Below are positions 1 through 7,951 of a stretch of 64,000 nt of DNA, in pieces (the stretch's first letter is position 1; every line of letters starts with the position of its first letter). Source of the stretch: Alteraurantiacibacter hainanensis (GTDB lineage Bacteria > Pseudomonadota > Alphaproteobacteria > Sphingomonadales > Sphingomonadaceae); assembly GCF_036321025.1 (NCBI RefSeq), contig NZ_JAZAPB010000001.1, forward strand, positions 496,001 through 560,000, given 5' to 3'. The position numbers and the translations under genes are program-made. The notes beneath the pieces were generated by a model. That model saw only the letters and a program-made list of their open reading frames with translations, was not told where the DNA came from and ran no database searches.

Positions 1-1688
1 TAGGGGGGCGGCGGCGGTGCCGGTTGATAGGCCGCGGTGTAGGGCTCGTCCGGCATAATGGAGTAAGCCTGCTGCGTGTCCGGCTGGCTATCGGGATCAA
101 GCGGCGCTGACCGGACGGCCCGCCGCGGAACTGGCTGGTTTTCGGCCGGGGTGACGGGCTGGGCGATCGGTTGGCCTACTGCGACTTGGGGGTTCGGCTG
201 CGCCGGTCGTCTCGGCGGCGGAGCGGGCACCACCGTTGCCTCGGGCTGGACGTCCGGCGCGACTTGCGCGTCATCGACCACCCCGTCCCTGTCGCTGTCG
301 GGCTGCTTCGTCGGCAGCGGTGCGGGCAGTACCTGACCATTGGCCGCAACCTGCGGAGCAGGGACTGGCTGCGGATCGGGCGCCATCCACTGCCACACTC
401 CGAAGGCCGCAGCGCCGATGGCCGTGACAGAGCCGATGATGCTGGCCACCTTCTTGGTGCTGGAATCGAGCGAGGCGAGAAACGACTCCTTTTCCTCGTG
501 CCCGGCGGGCGCGGCAGCCGTCGCAGCCGCCACGACGGGTTCGGCTCTCTCTGCAAATTGCAGCCGTTCCGCATCGCCAGAGGTGTAGAGCACGGGCGTG
601 ATGAGTTCGCACTGCGTCAGCACGTCGGCATCGTTGGCGATGCCGCAGCGGCCCATCGTCACCGCGCTGGCGACAGTCTCGCCCGATGTCAGCGCCGTGT
701 AGAAATCCTGCGAGAAATTGATCGCCGCATCGTCGGACACCGGCTGCTGCATCGCCACCACGAACGGGATATTGAGCCGCTGAAGCAGGTTCTGCGCCAT
801 GCCGTTCATCGGCGCGTCGCGCGATGTCGCGCCGCTCTGGCAGGAATTGAGGACCACCAGCCAGGGCCGCCGGTTCAGCAGCATATTGCGTAGCACCTCG
901 GCACTGACGCGGTCCGACTTGCCCTCCTCCTCGCTCTCGAAATAGAGGCACCCTTCGGAGCCGTCGAATGAGCTGTGGCCGATGTAGTGGATGATGTGCG
1001 GACGCCATTCGTTCACCTTGCGGCGGAATTCATCGCGCTTGGCATCGGGCATGGCGACGACCTGGAAGTCGCTGTCGCCCTCGGCCACCATCTCATCGAT
1101 GCGGCGCTGGATGTTGCCCAGTTCGACATCGGTATCCAGATCCTCGCGCGGGTTCGCTGCCACCACCAGGATACGGATCGGGCGCTCGATCGGCGGTGGG
1201 AGTTCGGCCTGCGCGTCCAGCTTGCGCACGATGTTGGATGAGGTGCCGATGGCGAGGAAGCGGTCGCGCGATCGCAGGTAGAGCGATTCCCACGGGATGG
1301 AGGACAGTTCGGCCGTCTGCGACAGGTCGAATTCCAGCTCCACGCCCTCGGCATCGGCGATCCGGTCTTCTAGCGCGCCGATGATCTTGGGGCCTTCGGC
1401 GCTGTTCTTCAGGTCGAACAGGCAATCCAGCACCCGCTCGCCAATGTCCTTCAACGTCGGCAGGTCTGCAGCCTGAAAAAATCGCTCCTCAGGCGAAAGT
1501 GTGGCAGCATTGCTGCTGCGGAAAGTGCGTGTCGTACCGGTTTTCTCGGACGGCTCTTCCCACAGGTCGGAAATGTCGGGTGGCAACTTTGTCTCGAACC
1601 GGTGAACCGCACCCGAACGCCTGATTTCCAAGCGGTAATTGCCTTCGCCAGCCGGAGAGAAGGCGATGGTCCAGCGCTTCCGGCTCAT
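1..1688 (-). CDS. CHAT-domain (caspase-like) protease, membrane-anchored, C-terminus beyond window edge
   Basis: Read directly from the reverse strand: one open frame runs from ATG at 1688 off the left edge (at least 562 residues). The central part has the CHAT His/Cys dyad: HYIGHSSFDG (H238) and LNSCQSG (C283), with SIPWESLY and ILVVAANPRED upstream, typical of CHAT domains. After the protease domain comes one hydrophobic helix (about residues 413-432), then a long Pro/Ala/Gln-rich tail with a calcium-loop-like DSDRDG and a poly-Pro stretch at the edge. CHAT proteins are caspase relatives often used as effectors in bacterial conflict systems. It follows a 63-aa repeat peptide by 53 bp and is divergent from a SLOG-like membrane protein. 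The start codon has GGAGG immediately before it, an unusually short spacing. The substrate is unknown. Confidence 0.85.
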   Translation of the reverse strand, partial: MSRKRWTIAFSPAGEGNYRLEIRRSGAVHRFETKLPPDISDLWEEPSEKTGTTRTFRSSNAATLSPEERFFQAADLPTLKDIGERVLDCLFDLKNSAEGPKIIGALEDRIADAEGVELEFDLSQTAELSSIPWESLYLRSRDRFLAIGTSSNIVRKLDAQAELPPPIERPIRILVVAANPREDLDTDVELGNIQRRIDEMVAEGDSDFQVVAMPDAKRDEFRRKVNEWRPHIIHYIGHSSFDGSEGCLYFESEEEGKSDRVSAEVLRNMLLNRRPWLVVLNSCQSGATSRDAPMNGMAQNLLQRLNIPFVVAMQQPVSDDAAINFSQDFYTALTSGETVASAVTMGRCGIANDADVLTQCELITPVLYTSGDAERLQFAERAEPVVAAATAAAPAGHEEKESFLASLDSSTKKVASIIGSVTAIGAAAFGVWQWMAPDPQPVPAPQVAANGQVLPAPLPTKQPDSDRDGVVDDAQVAPDVQPEATVVPAPPPRRPAQPNPQVAVGQPIAQPVTPAENQPVPRRAVRSAPLDPDSQPDTQQAYSIMPDEPYTAAYQPAPPPPP

Positions 1689-1741
1689 CCTCCGTCAGGC
1701 CCGAATTGACCAGCTTCGCTCACATCGCTGGTCAAGCCGCG

Positions 1742-1933
1742 TCACCTGTCGCCGTCGTTCCCACGCATGGTTCGGCGGTCGCCGTCGTTGCCGCGCATGG
1801 TACGACGGTCGCCATCGTTGCCGCGGAACTTGCGCTTGGGAGCTTCGTCTTCGCCAGCTGGCTTGTGCTTTGCCGGGTCGTCTTCTGATCCGGACGGCTG
1901 GCGGTTGTCTGACTGATCGTTACTATCGGGCAT
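1742..1933 (-). CDS. Small charged peptide with 10-residue tandem repeats, upstream of CHAT protease
   Basis: 63 residues, very hydrophilic and probably disordered. The C-terminal half consists of 2.7 copies of RGNDGDRRTM (residues 37-46, 47-56, 57-63). I chose ATG 1933 because GGGAG lies 8-10 bases upstream; a longer frame to 1957 has no comparable site. It is the first gene of a likely two-gene unit with the CHAT protease. Function is not recognised; being a small partner or substrate of the neighbouring protease is inference only. Confidence 0.55.
   Translation of the reverse strand: MPDSNDQSDNRQPSGSEDDPAKHKPAGEDEAPKRKFRGNDGDRRTMRGNDGDRRTMRGNDGDR
1745..1825 (-). repeat. 30-bp tandem repeat, 2.7 copies, in frame
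   Basis: Three successive units (1825-1796, 1795-1766, 1765-1745) differ by only a few, mostly synonymous third-position changes and encode RGNDGDRRTM. Because the period is a multiple of three, copy number can change without shifting the frame. The repeat runs up to the stop codon of the 63-aa gene. Confidence 0.85.
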
Positions 1934-2025
1934 GAAATTTTCTCCCTCGCGATACAAGTTACCTCATTCTATATCTATCGGCAATCGGCGTGTAAGTTTT
2001 CAATAATTCGCGTAAACTCAAGGAA

Positions 2026-3984
2026 ATGCATATTACAAGCGCGGAAGAAACGTCCCTGCCCACGAGCCGCATTTCTGTCGGACTGACGGGACATCGATCA
2101 ATTCATCCGGCGTATCCCGAGGACGACTCGCATTTGCGGAAGGCTCTCGAGAATATATTTGAGATTGTCGACTCAGCATCTCCGGGTGCGGGCGCAACGA
2201 ACCGGCTCAACACGCTGCTGGCCGACGGCAGCGATGCGGCAGGTGCGGAACTAGCACTAGTGCGCGCGTGGGACCTAGTGGTGCCGCAGCCCTTCGGTGA
2301 GAAACTTGCCCGCGCCGTTTCCGCCCTTCCTGCCTCCGGCGACGTCATCGACGAACTTCTCAACACTGGTCGTACCCATGATAGCGAGGTCGCAGCGCGT
2401 CTTGCACCGCTTCTCGAATTGGAAAGCCGGGGGCGCGTCTTCCGCATAGCCGACCGTGACGACCAAATTGCGCAGCTGGTGAGCGAACACGCAGCCTCGC
2501 CCGATAATGCCCCGCTCGCATCCTCGACTGCGTTCGAGCTTGGCCGGCGCTTCGCAATTGCAGGGCGGATGCTGATAGAGCAATCCGACCTCATCATCGC
2601 GGTATGGGACGGCAAGACCCACGCCAATCTCGGCGGCACGGGCGATACGGTGAAATCCGCGCTCCACGCCTCGATACCGGTTGTGTGGATCGAACCGGCC
2701 CGGCCCGCTGACTGGTTAATCCTGCGGCAAAGCGAGATGCTGGGACTGGAGGCAGGGGGGCTGGTCAAGGACCGCCGCGATGCGGAGCTGGAATCCCTCG
2801 TTCGCGACGCCCTGGGCGAGAACAGGGAAGAGATGGCGGCTGCGCTGGCGGCGGAACGCTACCGTCCCCGAAGCGCGCTACGCTACCATGCCTACCGGCG
2901 CTTGGAGACGCTGTTCGGCAACAAAGGCGGCGCACGCTTTGCCTCGGTCCGGCAAACCTACGAGACGCCGGAGGGAATTGAGAAAGGCAGCGCCCGCGAA
3001 GTGCTGGGTACACTCAAGATTCTGGAAGGTGAGGACGAGACTTTTCCCGACCGGTTGCGCGACGGCATTTTCAAGCGCTTTGCCTGGATGGATGCGATTG
3101 CGACCTTCCTGTCCGACCGCCACCGCTCCAGCATGATCGTCAATTTCCTGCTCGGCTCGATCGCCATCATTGCAGGCGTACTCTATCTCCCACTTGGCGG
3201 TCCGGATCATAAATGGATTTTCGCCTCGATCGAGCTGGTCGTTCTGCTGATCATCGTCGTGAACACCTGGCGCGCGCGCAACCTCGATCTTCATTCGCGC
3301 TGGTTTGCGACCCGGCGAGCGGCGGAATACCTGCGGAGTCAAGCCTGGATGCTGGCGCTGGGAGTGGCCCGGCCACGGGGGGAATGGCCGAGCGGAGAGA
3401 ACAGCGGCTGGCCAGAGACATACGCACGTCACGCCGCGCGAGAGGTGGGCCTGCCGCAGACTACGATCGACAGTCGCTGGCTGGCAGCTATGCTCCGTGC
3501 ATTGGAGCGCCTGCTTATCGTGCCGCAGCTGGAATATCACCGAGCGAAGGCCCGGCGACTGACGCGCGTCCATCACTCGCTCGACAAGGTTTCCGAGCTG
3601 CTGTTCGCCGCCGCCATCGTCAGCGTTGGCTGCTACCTTGCCGTCGCGGCCCTTTTGTACGCCGGATTGATCGACCCCCTCCTTGTCGAGAAAATCGGCA
3701 AGTGGTGTACCGTGCTCGGCGTCGCCTTCCCAACTATCGGCGGCGCGCTGGCCGGAATGCGTTACTTCGGTGATTTCGAGAGATTCGCCGATATCTCGAC
3801 GGTCACCGCCCAGCGCCTCGAAGCGGTGCTCGAACGCATAGGAATCCTGGAACAGGCCCAAGAAGAGACGCTGCAATATTCAGACGTGGCCGAGATCGTC
3901 CGATCGGTCGATGCAGTCGTCATGGCGGAACTTGAGAGCTGGCAGGCTGTGTTCAGCGGGAAGAAAGTGGCAGTCCCAGTCTGA
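2026..3984 (+). CDS. SLOG-like Rossmann sensor fused to four-helix membrane effector
   Basis: 652 residues. The N-terminal part (about 15-235) looks like a SLOG/LOG-type Rossmann domain: ISVGLTGHRSIHP at the start, LADGSDAAGAELAL at 65-78, and SDLIIAVWDGKTH near 188-199 followed by GGTGDTV. The C-terminal half has four predicted membrane segments (about 369-390, 397-416, 525-547, 560-580) flanked by amphipathic helices, like the SLATT-type effectors known from nucleotide-dependent conflict systems. Such proteins are thought to bind a nucleotide signal and perturb the membrane. It is transcribed divergently from the peptide/CHAT pair with 92 bp between, an arrangement suggesting a shared module. 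The exact family could not be verified. Confidence 0.7.
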   Translation: MHITSAEETSLPTSRISVGLTGHRSIHPAYPEDDSHLRKALENIFEIVDSASPGAGATNRLNTLLADGSDAAGAELALVRAWDLVVPQPFGEKLARAVSALPASGDVIDELLNTGRTHDSEVAARLAPLLELESRGRVFRIADRDDQIAQLVSEHAASPDNAPLASSTAFELGRRFAIAGRMLIEQSDLIIAVWDGKTHANLGGTGDTVKSALHASIPVVWIEPARPADWLILRQSEMLGLEAGGLVKDRRDAELESLVRDALGENREEMAAALAAERYRPRSALRYHAYRRLETLFGNKGGARFASVRQTYETPEGIEKGSAREVLGTLKILEGEDETFPDRLRDGIFKRFAWMDAIATFLSDRHRSSMIVNFLLGSIAIIAGVLYLPLGGPDHKWIFASIELVVLLIIVVNTWRARNLDLHSRWFATRRAAEYLRSQAWMLALGVARPRGEWPSGENSGWPETYARHAAREVGLPQTTIDSRWLAAMLRALERLLIVPQLEYHRAKARRLTRVHHSLDKVSELLFAAAIVSVGCYLAVAALLYAGLIDPLLVEKIGKWCTVLGVAFPTIGGALAGMRYFGDFERFADISTVTAQRLEAVLERIGILEQAQEETLQYSDVAEIVRSVDAVVMAELESWQAVFSGKKVAVPV

Positions 3985-4429
3985 TTTCGGTTTGCTGACC
4001 GACATCACGCAGCGCCAGAAGCTCCTAACCTGAGAGAGATGGTCGCCGTCTTTTCGCCTAGGAGTTGATAGGGTGACGGCCACATCGGTTGTACGCAGTC
4101 TTCGATCTCCAACTCAAAAGGGAGACGGATTCGCCCGCGAAGGTGCCCTCGCCCAAGGATAGGATGACCAATTCGGGAAGCCAGACGGTGCCTGGCTGCG
4201 TCCAGCTTCCGTCTGAATGGGCAGCTTTCGGTATTTCCGGCGTGCCGAAGTGACCGGTCAGAAGACGCCAGGGTGACTAGACGTCAACGTCCGCAATCGG
4301 GTCACTAGCCGAACGGCTGCTTCTCGCGACGCGGAAGCCAAAAGCAGACAGTCCCCAAGCGGCCGACAAAAGACCTTACAGTGGACTAGCCCCTGCATAA
4401 GCCCTCGATTTGCTAACCGGCCAGTTGCA
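3985..4429 (+). other. 445-bp non-coding stretch
   Basis: No frame with convincing protein character on either strand. The composition is mixed, with short AGC/GCGGAC-like fragments (around 4315-4365) that resemble degenerate relatives of the dispersed element at 6833 and 10141. It could be decayed mobile DNA. No terminator hairpin was recognised after the SLOG-like gene. Confidence 0.5.
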
Positions 4430-5224
4430 CTATAATTTCAATCTCGAGACGCTTGTTGCATCCAGAATCACGCGGACGGTCTCCTCTGGCTGATCCCACA
4501 TCGGGAAGTGTCCGCTACGCTCGAACCAGTGCAGCGTCGCTTCAGGGAAGGCTTTCATCGCGCGATCCGCCTGCTGCGGTAGACACAGCCGATCCTTACG
4601 GCCCCAGCCGATGACAACCGGTGCAGCCGTTCCCGCAGGTCCCTCTTGCATTGCGCCGTTGGCGAGATCCTTCACAAGCGAATTGACGGTGCGCGTATCA
4701 GCCAATGATTTCAGCTCGCGCGCGACGAATGCCGGGTCCAGCGCCCAAGGCCTCGCTGAGAGCTGGGCCATCAGCGCTGTTCGCCCTGCGACATTTCCGG
4801 TGATGGCAGAAAGCGCCGGTCGCAGCGCGCGAACCAGGGCAATCGATGGCGTTATGGTGGCTTTGAAGAACGTCCGCTCCCACCCATGCCAGAATCCGCC
4901 CGGATCCAGTGCGACGACCGCGCCCGATTGGCCGCGGCGCGCCATCTCGAGCACCAGGCGAGCGCCTAACGAACTACCCACCATATCGACCCCGATGAGA
5001 TTTTCGGTGCGGAGCCAGCTGTCCAGACTGCGCGCAAGTCCGTCGAACGTGCCGCTATCGGCCTCTTCGGGTGTCTGCCCGTGGCCGGGCAGGTCCACGG
5101 CGATTACCTCCCTGACTCGAGAAAGCGCAGGCGAGATCGTGTCCCACGAGCCGCAGGTTGCCCCCAGTCCGTGGACAAGGAGAAGAGGTTTTCCGCGCCC
5201 CGTGCGCGTGTAGTGCATGGTCAT
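4430..5224 (-). CDS. Alpha/beta hydrolase
   Basis: 264 residues with a complete alpha/beta-hydrolase layout: oxyanion-region HGLGAT at 18-23, DLPGHGQT at 44-51, nucleophile elbow GSSLG with Ser85, Asp211 in GWGRKDRL, and His239 in ERSGHFPMW. There is no signal peptide, so it is probably cytoplasmic. Substrate cannot be told; family members include esterases, lipases and C-C hydrolases. No strong Shine-Dalgarno is seen before ATG 5224; a second ATG two codons downstream is an alternative start. Confidence 0.85.
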   Translation of the reverse strand: MTMHYTRTGRGKPLLLVHGLGATCGSWDTISPALSRVREVIAVDLPGHGQTPEEADSGTFDGLARSLDSWLRTENLIGVDMVGSSLGARLVLEMARRGQSGAVVALDPGGFWHGWERTFFKATITPSIALVRALRPALSAITGNVAGRTALMAQLSARPWALDPAFVARELKSLADTRTVNSLVKDLANGAMQEGPAGTAAPVVIGWGRKDRLCLPQQADRAMKAFPEATLHWFERSGHFPMWDQPEETVRVILDATSVSRLKL

Positions 5225-5291
5225 GTAATGGTAACGTCTCGCACTGACTTATGGGCCCGTGGATGTCTACATTGCCGAAGGTGAGGCCAAG

Positions 5292-5306
5292 AGCGGACGG
5301 TCCGCT
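5292..5306. repeat. Perfect palindrome AGCGGAC-G-GTCCGCT
   Basis: Seven-base inverted arms around one base, in the 284-bp gap between the hydrolase and the MFS gene. The surrounding 5285-5440 stretch has GCGG-rich pieces including TTGGAAAGCGG at about 5396, which is part of the reverse complement of the 22-bp element found at 6833 and 10141. It may be a degenerate member of the same dispersed family. Confidence 0.6.
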
Positions 5307-5508
5307 ATCGGCCCGAAAACTGACGCTCGAACCAACTTGGACCAAATGTCTGATTATGGGCCGGTTGCGGAAGGGCAGCTTCTGGCGTGTCACCGTTGGA
5401 AAGCGGCCTTTCGGCTCACGACCCGATTGCGGGCGTATGTCGAAGCGAGCGGCTCGTCGATTTGCACGACCTGCAATCCCCACACCGCAGGTAGTCCGAC
5501 CAGTTGCT

Positions 5509-6684
5509 TTATCCGGGTCGAGAATTTGGTAGCCCTCTCGGCCAGAAGCAGATCAAACACGCAGGAATCGCCGATAGCCAGAACATAGCGCTACTGCCTA
5601 ATCCTTCGCTCGCGAAACCAGCCAAAACAGGGCCGATTAGGCTCCCGAGTCCCAGCGCTATCAGGGCCACGGTGAAGCCAAGTGTCCCGCGTCCGGGAAA
5701 CAATCGCAGGCTCCAAAAGGAAACTACTGCGCTTACCGCCATCAAGGCTGCGCCATGCATCCCGCTGGCGACCAGGACAGCTGCCAAATTGCTGGGCGCG
5801 TGGGCGATCAACATCATGGAGATCGCGGCGGCCGCAAATATTGCCCGCAGCACGATTGGTAGGCCGAAGAAAGCCTCTGCCCGTCCAGTCAGAAGGCCTA
5901 GAAGGCCACACAAGCCATAACTGAGAAACAATATCGCCGGACCACTATCCTTGGGGAGTGCCTGCACACCTCCCGCGTTCGCGATACGTTCAGCTGCGAA
6001 TGAAATGAACACTGCGTTGGTTGCGCCAAACACGAGGGCCAAACCGTAAAGCCACATCGCTTCCCGGAAAACGAAGCCTGAAACTGAGATGGAATTGGGC
6101 CTGTCAGCAGCCGGATGCTTGGGAACCGATGCGACCGTGGCGAAAATGGACAGGATAGCGGCAAGCGCAAAAAGCCACCAAGCACTTCTCCAAACAAGCA
6201 TGTCCTGAGTGACGGCGAAGGAGAGTCCGGCCGCGAAAGTTACGCCGACGGCCGTACCCGTCGCAATGCTAGACAGGGCATGCGACCGCTGGTCCTCTGC
6301 GATTGCATATTCTGCAGCATCGTTGAAAGGCGCCCAACAGAGGGCCGGGCTACATCCGGCAATCACAACCCCTGCAGTCAGGGCCGCGGTATTGGAGGCG
6401 GTAGCAATTAAGACAAAGCCGGCAAGCGCGCAGAGGCCCCCGATGGCAACCGGCAAGCGGGCACCGTAGCGAACAGTGAAAAACGCAGATATGAGCAGTC
6501 CGGTAAGAAAGGCGCCAAAGCCGGCGCCTGCAATCAATCCCGCCGTGTCCTCGGGAATGCCGAACTCGGCGCTGAATAGTGGCAGAAACAGCCCAAACCC
6601 CATTCGCGCTGGCCCGAAACTGATGGCAGTTGCGAGGAAACCTGCGCGGACCAAGCCGCCGGAGGGGGACACATTAAAGAACAA
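5509..6684 (-). CDS. MFS transporter
   Basis: 391 residues, almost wholly hydrophobic, with about 12 membrane segments, the usual size for a compact major-facilitator protein. The first half contains GFGAFLTGLLISAF and the short loop FFTVRYGARLP in the position of the MFS loop 2-3 signature. The general pattern resembles the YbfB/YjiJ-type carriers. Substrate is unknown. It sits alone, on the same strand as the preceding hydrolase but 284 bp from it, and divergent from the outer-membrane protein at 7004. Confidence 0.8.
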   Translation of the reverse strand: MFFNVSPSGGLVRAGFLATAISFGPARMGFGLFLPLFSAEFGIPEDTAGLIAGAGFGAFLTGLLISAFFTVRYGARLPVAIGGLCALAGFVLIATASNTAALTAGVVIAGCSPALCWAPFNDAAEYAIAEDQRSHALSSIATGTAVGVTFAAGLSFAVTQDMLVWRSAWWLFALAAILSIFATVASVPKHPAADRPNSISVSGFVFREAMWLYGLALVFGATNAVFISFAAERIANAGGVQALPKDSGPAILFLSYGLCGLLGLLTGRAEAFFGLPIVLRAIFAAAAISMMLIAHAPSNLAAVLVASGMHGAALMAVSAVVSFWSLRLFPGRGTLGFTVALIALGLGSLIGPVLAGFASEGLGSSAMFWLSAIPACLICFWPRGLPNSRPG

Positions 6685-7003
6685 TAGCCCAGTGCTTTAA
6701 GGTTTCGAAAAATGGTCCGCTAGCGTCAGAAATTACAGGCTCTGTAAGAGTAAGATTTTGGAGGAAGTACAGTTCCCGGCTCGTCGTAGGCGCAGGTATC
6801 GAAAGCATTTAGCTTAAGCATACAGGCTTTGGCCGCTTTCCACCCAATAGCGGATGTTGCATAGGCGAAGGCAGATAAAGAATTAGCAACCTCACCTTTT
6901 GTTTTGACGAATTCACTCGCGCGGTGGTCCTCTTTTCGGAACATCCGCGGTTTTCACCCGGTTGATCTGCGAGAACACCTGCCCAAGACGCGCCGAGGAA
7001 ACC
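6685..7003 (+). other. 319-bp intergenic region carrying a dispersed element
   Basis: Lies between the divergent MFS and outer-membrane protein genes, so it must hold both promoters. A 72-codon open frame on the minus strand lacks a ribosome-binding site and runs through the 22-bp element at 6833-6854; I do not consider it a gene. Confidence 0.5.
6833..6854. repeat. Dispersed 22-bp element, copy 1
   Basis: CCGCTTTCCACCCAATAGCG followed by GA; identical to copy 2 at 10141-10162 except one base (A/T at position 15). The ends form a short inverted repeat (CCGCT / AGCGG), so it can fold. Confidence 0.75.
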
Positions 7004-7909
7004 GTGAAAAGACTTCTTCTGTCGACCATCGCCATCGCACCTTTTGCGAGCGTTTCGGCAACTGCCCAAGAAAGTGGAACGACGCCTGGTACCGAATCCG
7101 TTCCGGCAATAGTCCTGCCGGAGGGTGAGGCATCGCAAGAGAGCAGTCGCATCTCGATCAGCGTGGTTATGGGCGCGGTCACGGAGTACATCTCGCGGGG
7201 AGTGATGTTCGCCGAGGAAGTGAGTTTCCAGCCAAGCGCCACCATATCGCTGGACGTGGCAGATGACAAAGGTGGCCTGGTTACGGACGCCAGCGTCTTC
7301 GTTGGAACCTGGGCCAGCGTCAAGCTGGGATCGGTGCCCCCGGGCCCGGCCGGACGCCTTACCCGCTTCTACGAAACCGACCTTTACGCAGGGGCAGCGA
7401 TACAACTGGTCGACAGGTGGAACTTCTCGGCGACCTACTACCGCTACGAATCCCTCGGCGATTCCTTCGAAGGATACAACGACCTGGAATTCATCGCGAC
7501 CTATGACGATACGGGGGAGTGGGACGGCGTGCCGCTGGACAATTTCAGCCTCTCTCCGTCCCTGCGACTGGTACAGGAAGCCGGGCGTCCGGGAAGGAAG
7601 GATGCGCTCTACATCCAGCCATCGGTAACGCCGTCCTTCGACACGAATATCGCCGGCGCGCCGATCCACGTGGCCATCCCCCTGATGATCGGCCTGTCGG
7701 ACGAATACTATGACGGGATCGACGGCGGAAAGGAGACATTCGGATTCTTCCGCACCGGGATTGTCCTCTCTGGTCAGCCCGCGCCCGAGAGCCTCCCGGG
7801 CCTGACCGTCAGCGGCGGCGTCGATCTGTGGGTGCCCAACAACGATGTGGCCAGCGGCCTCGACCAGTATGATGTGGTCGGTCGCATCGGCCTTACCTGG
7901 AGCCTCTGA
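7004..7909 (+). CDS. Probable outer-membrane beta-barrel protein
   Basis: 301 residues. Start chosen at GTG 7004 because GAGGA lies just upstream and the product then begins with a clean signal peptide (MKRLLLSTIAIAPFASVSA, cleavage near ATA-QE). The mature part has alternating hydrophobic/polar strands (for example VVMGAVTEYISRGVMF) and ends in GRIGLTWSL, a barrel-type terminal strand. It resembles the uncharacterised outer-membrane proteins of the TorF / MltA-like 'exported' class. A pore or adhesion role is inference. It faces the BCCT transporter convergently. Confidence 0.7.
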   Translation: MKRLLLSTIAIAPFASVSATAQESGTTPGTESVPAIVLPEGEASQESSRISISVVMGAVTEYISRGVMFAEEVSFQPSATISLDVADDKGGLVTDASVFVGTWASVKLGSVPPGPAGRLTRFYETDLYAGAAIQLVDRWNFSATYYRYESLGDSFEGYNDLEFIATYDDTGEWDGVPLDNFSLSPSLRLVQEAGRPGRKDALYIQPSVTPSFDTNIAGAPIHVAIPLMIGLSDEYYDGIDGGKETFGFFRTGIVLSGQPAPESLPGLTVSGGVDLWVPNNDVASGLDQYDVVGRIGLTWSL

Positions 7910-7951
7910 ACCGCCCCGCCACATCAGGCGAGCCGTGTCAGGCGAATTGCA

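Noticed and set aside
171..893. 240-codon plus-strand frame at the left edge
   Set aside because: Antisense to the CHAT protein, whose minus-strand frame has catalytic motifs and runs uninterrupted to the edge.
1744..1835. CRISPR-like array
   Set aside because: The 30-bp units are contiguous without spacers and encode protein in frame.
6726..6944. 72-codon frame on the minus strand
   Set aside because: No ribosome-binding site, spans the 22-bp element and overlaps the promoter region of the outer-membrane gene.
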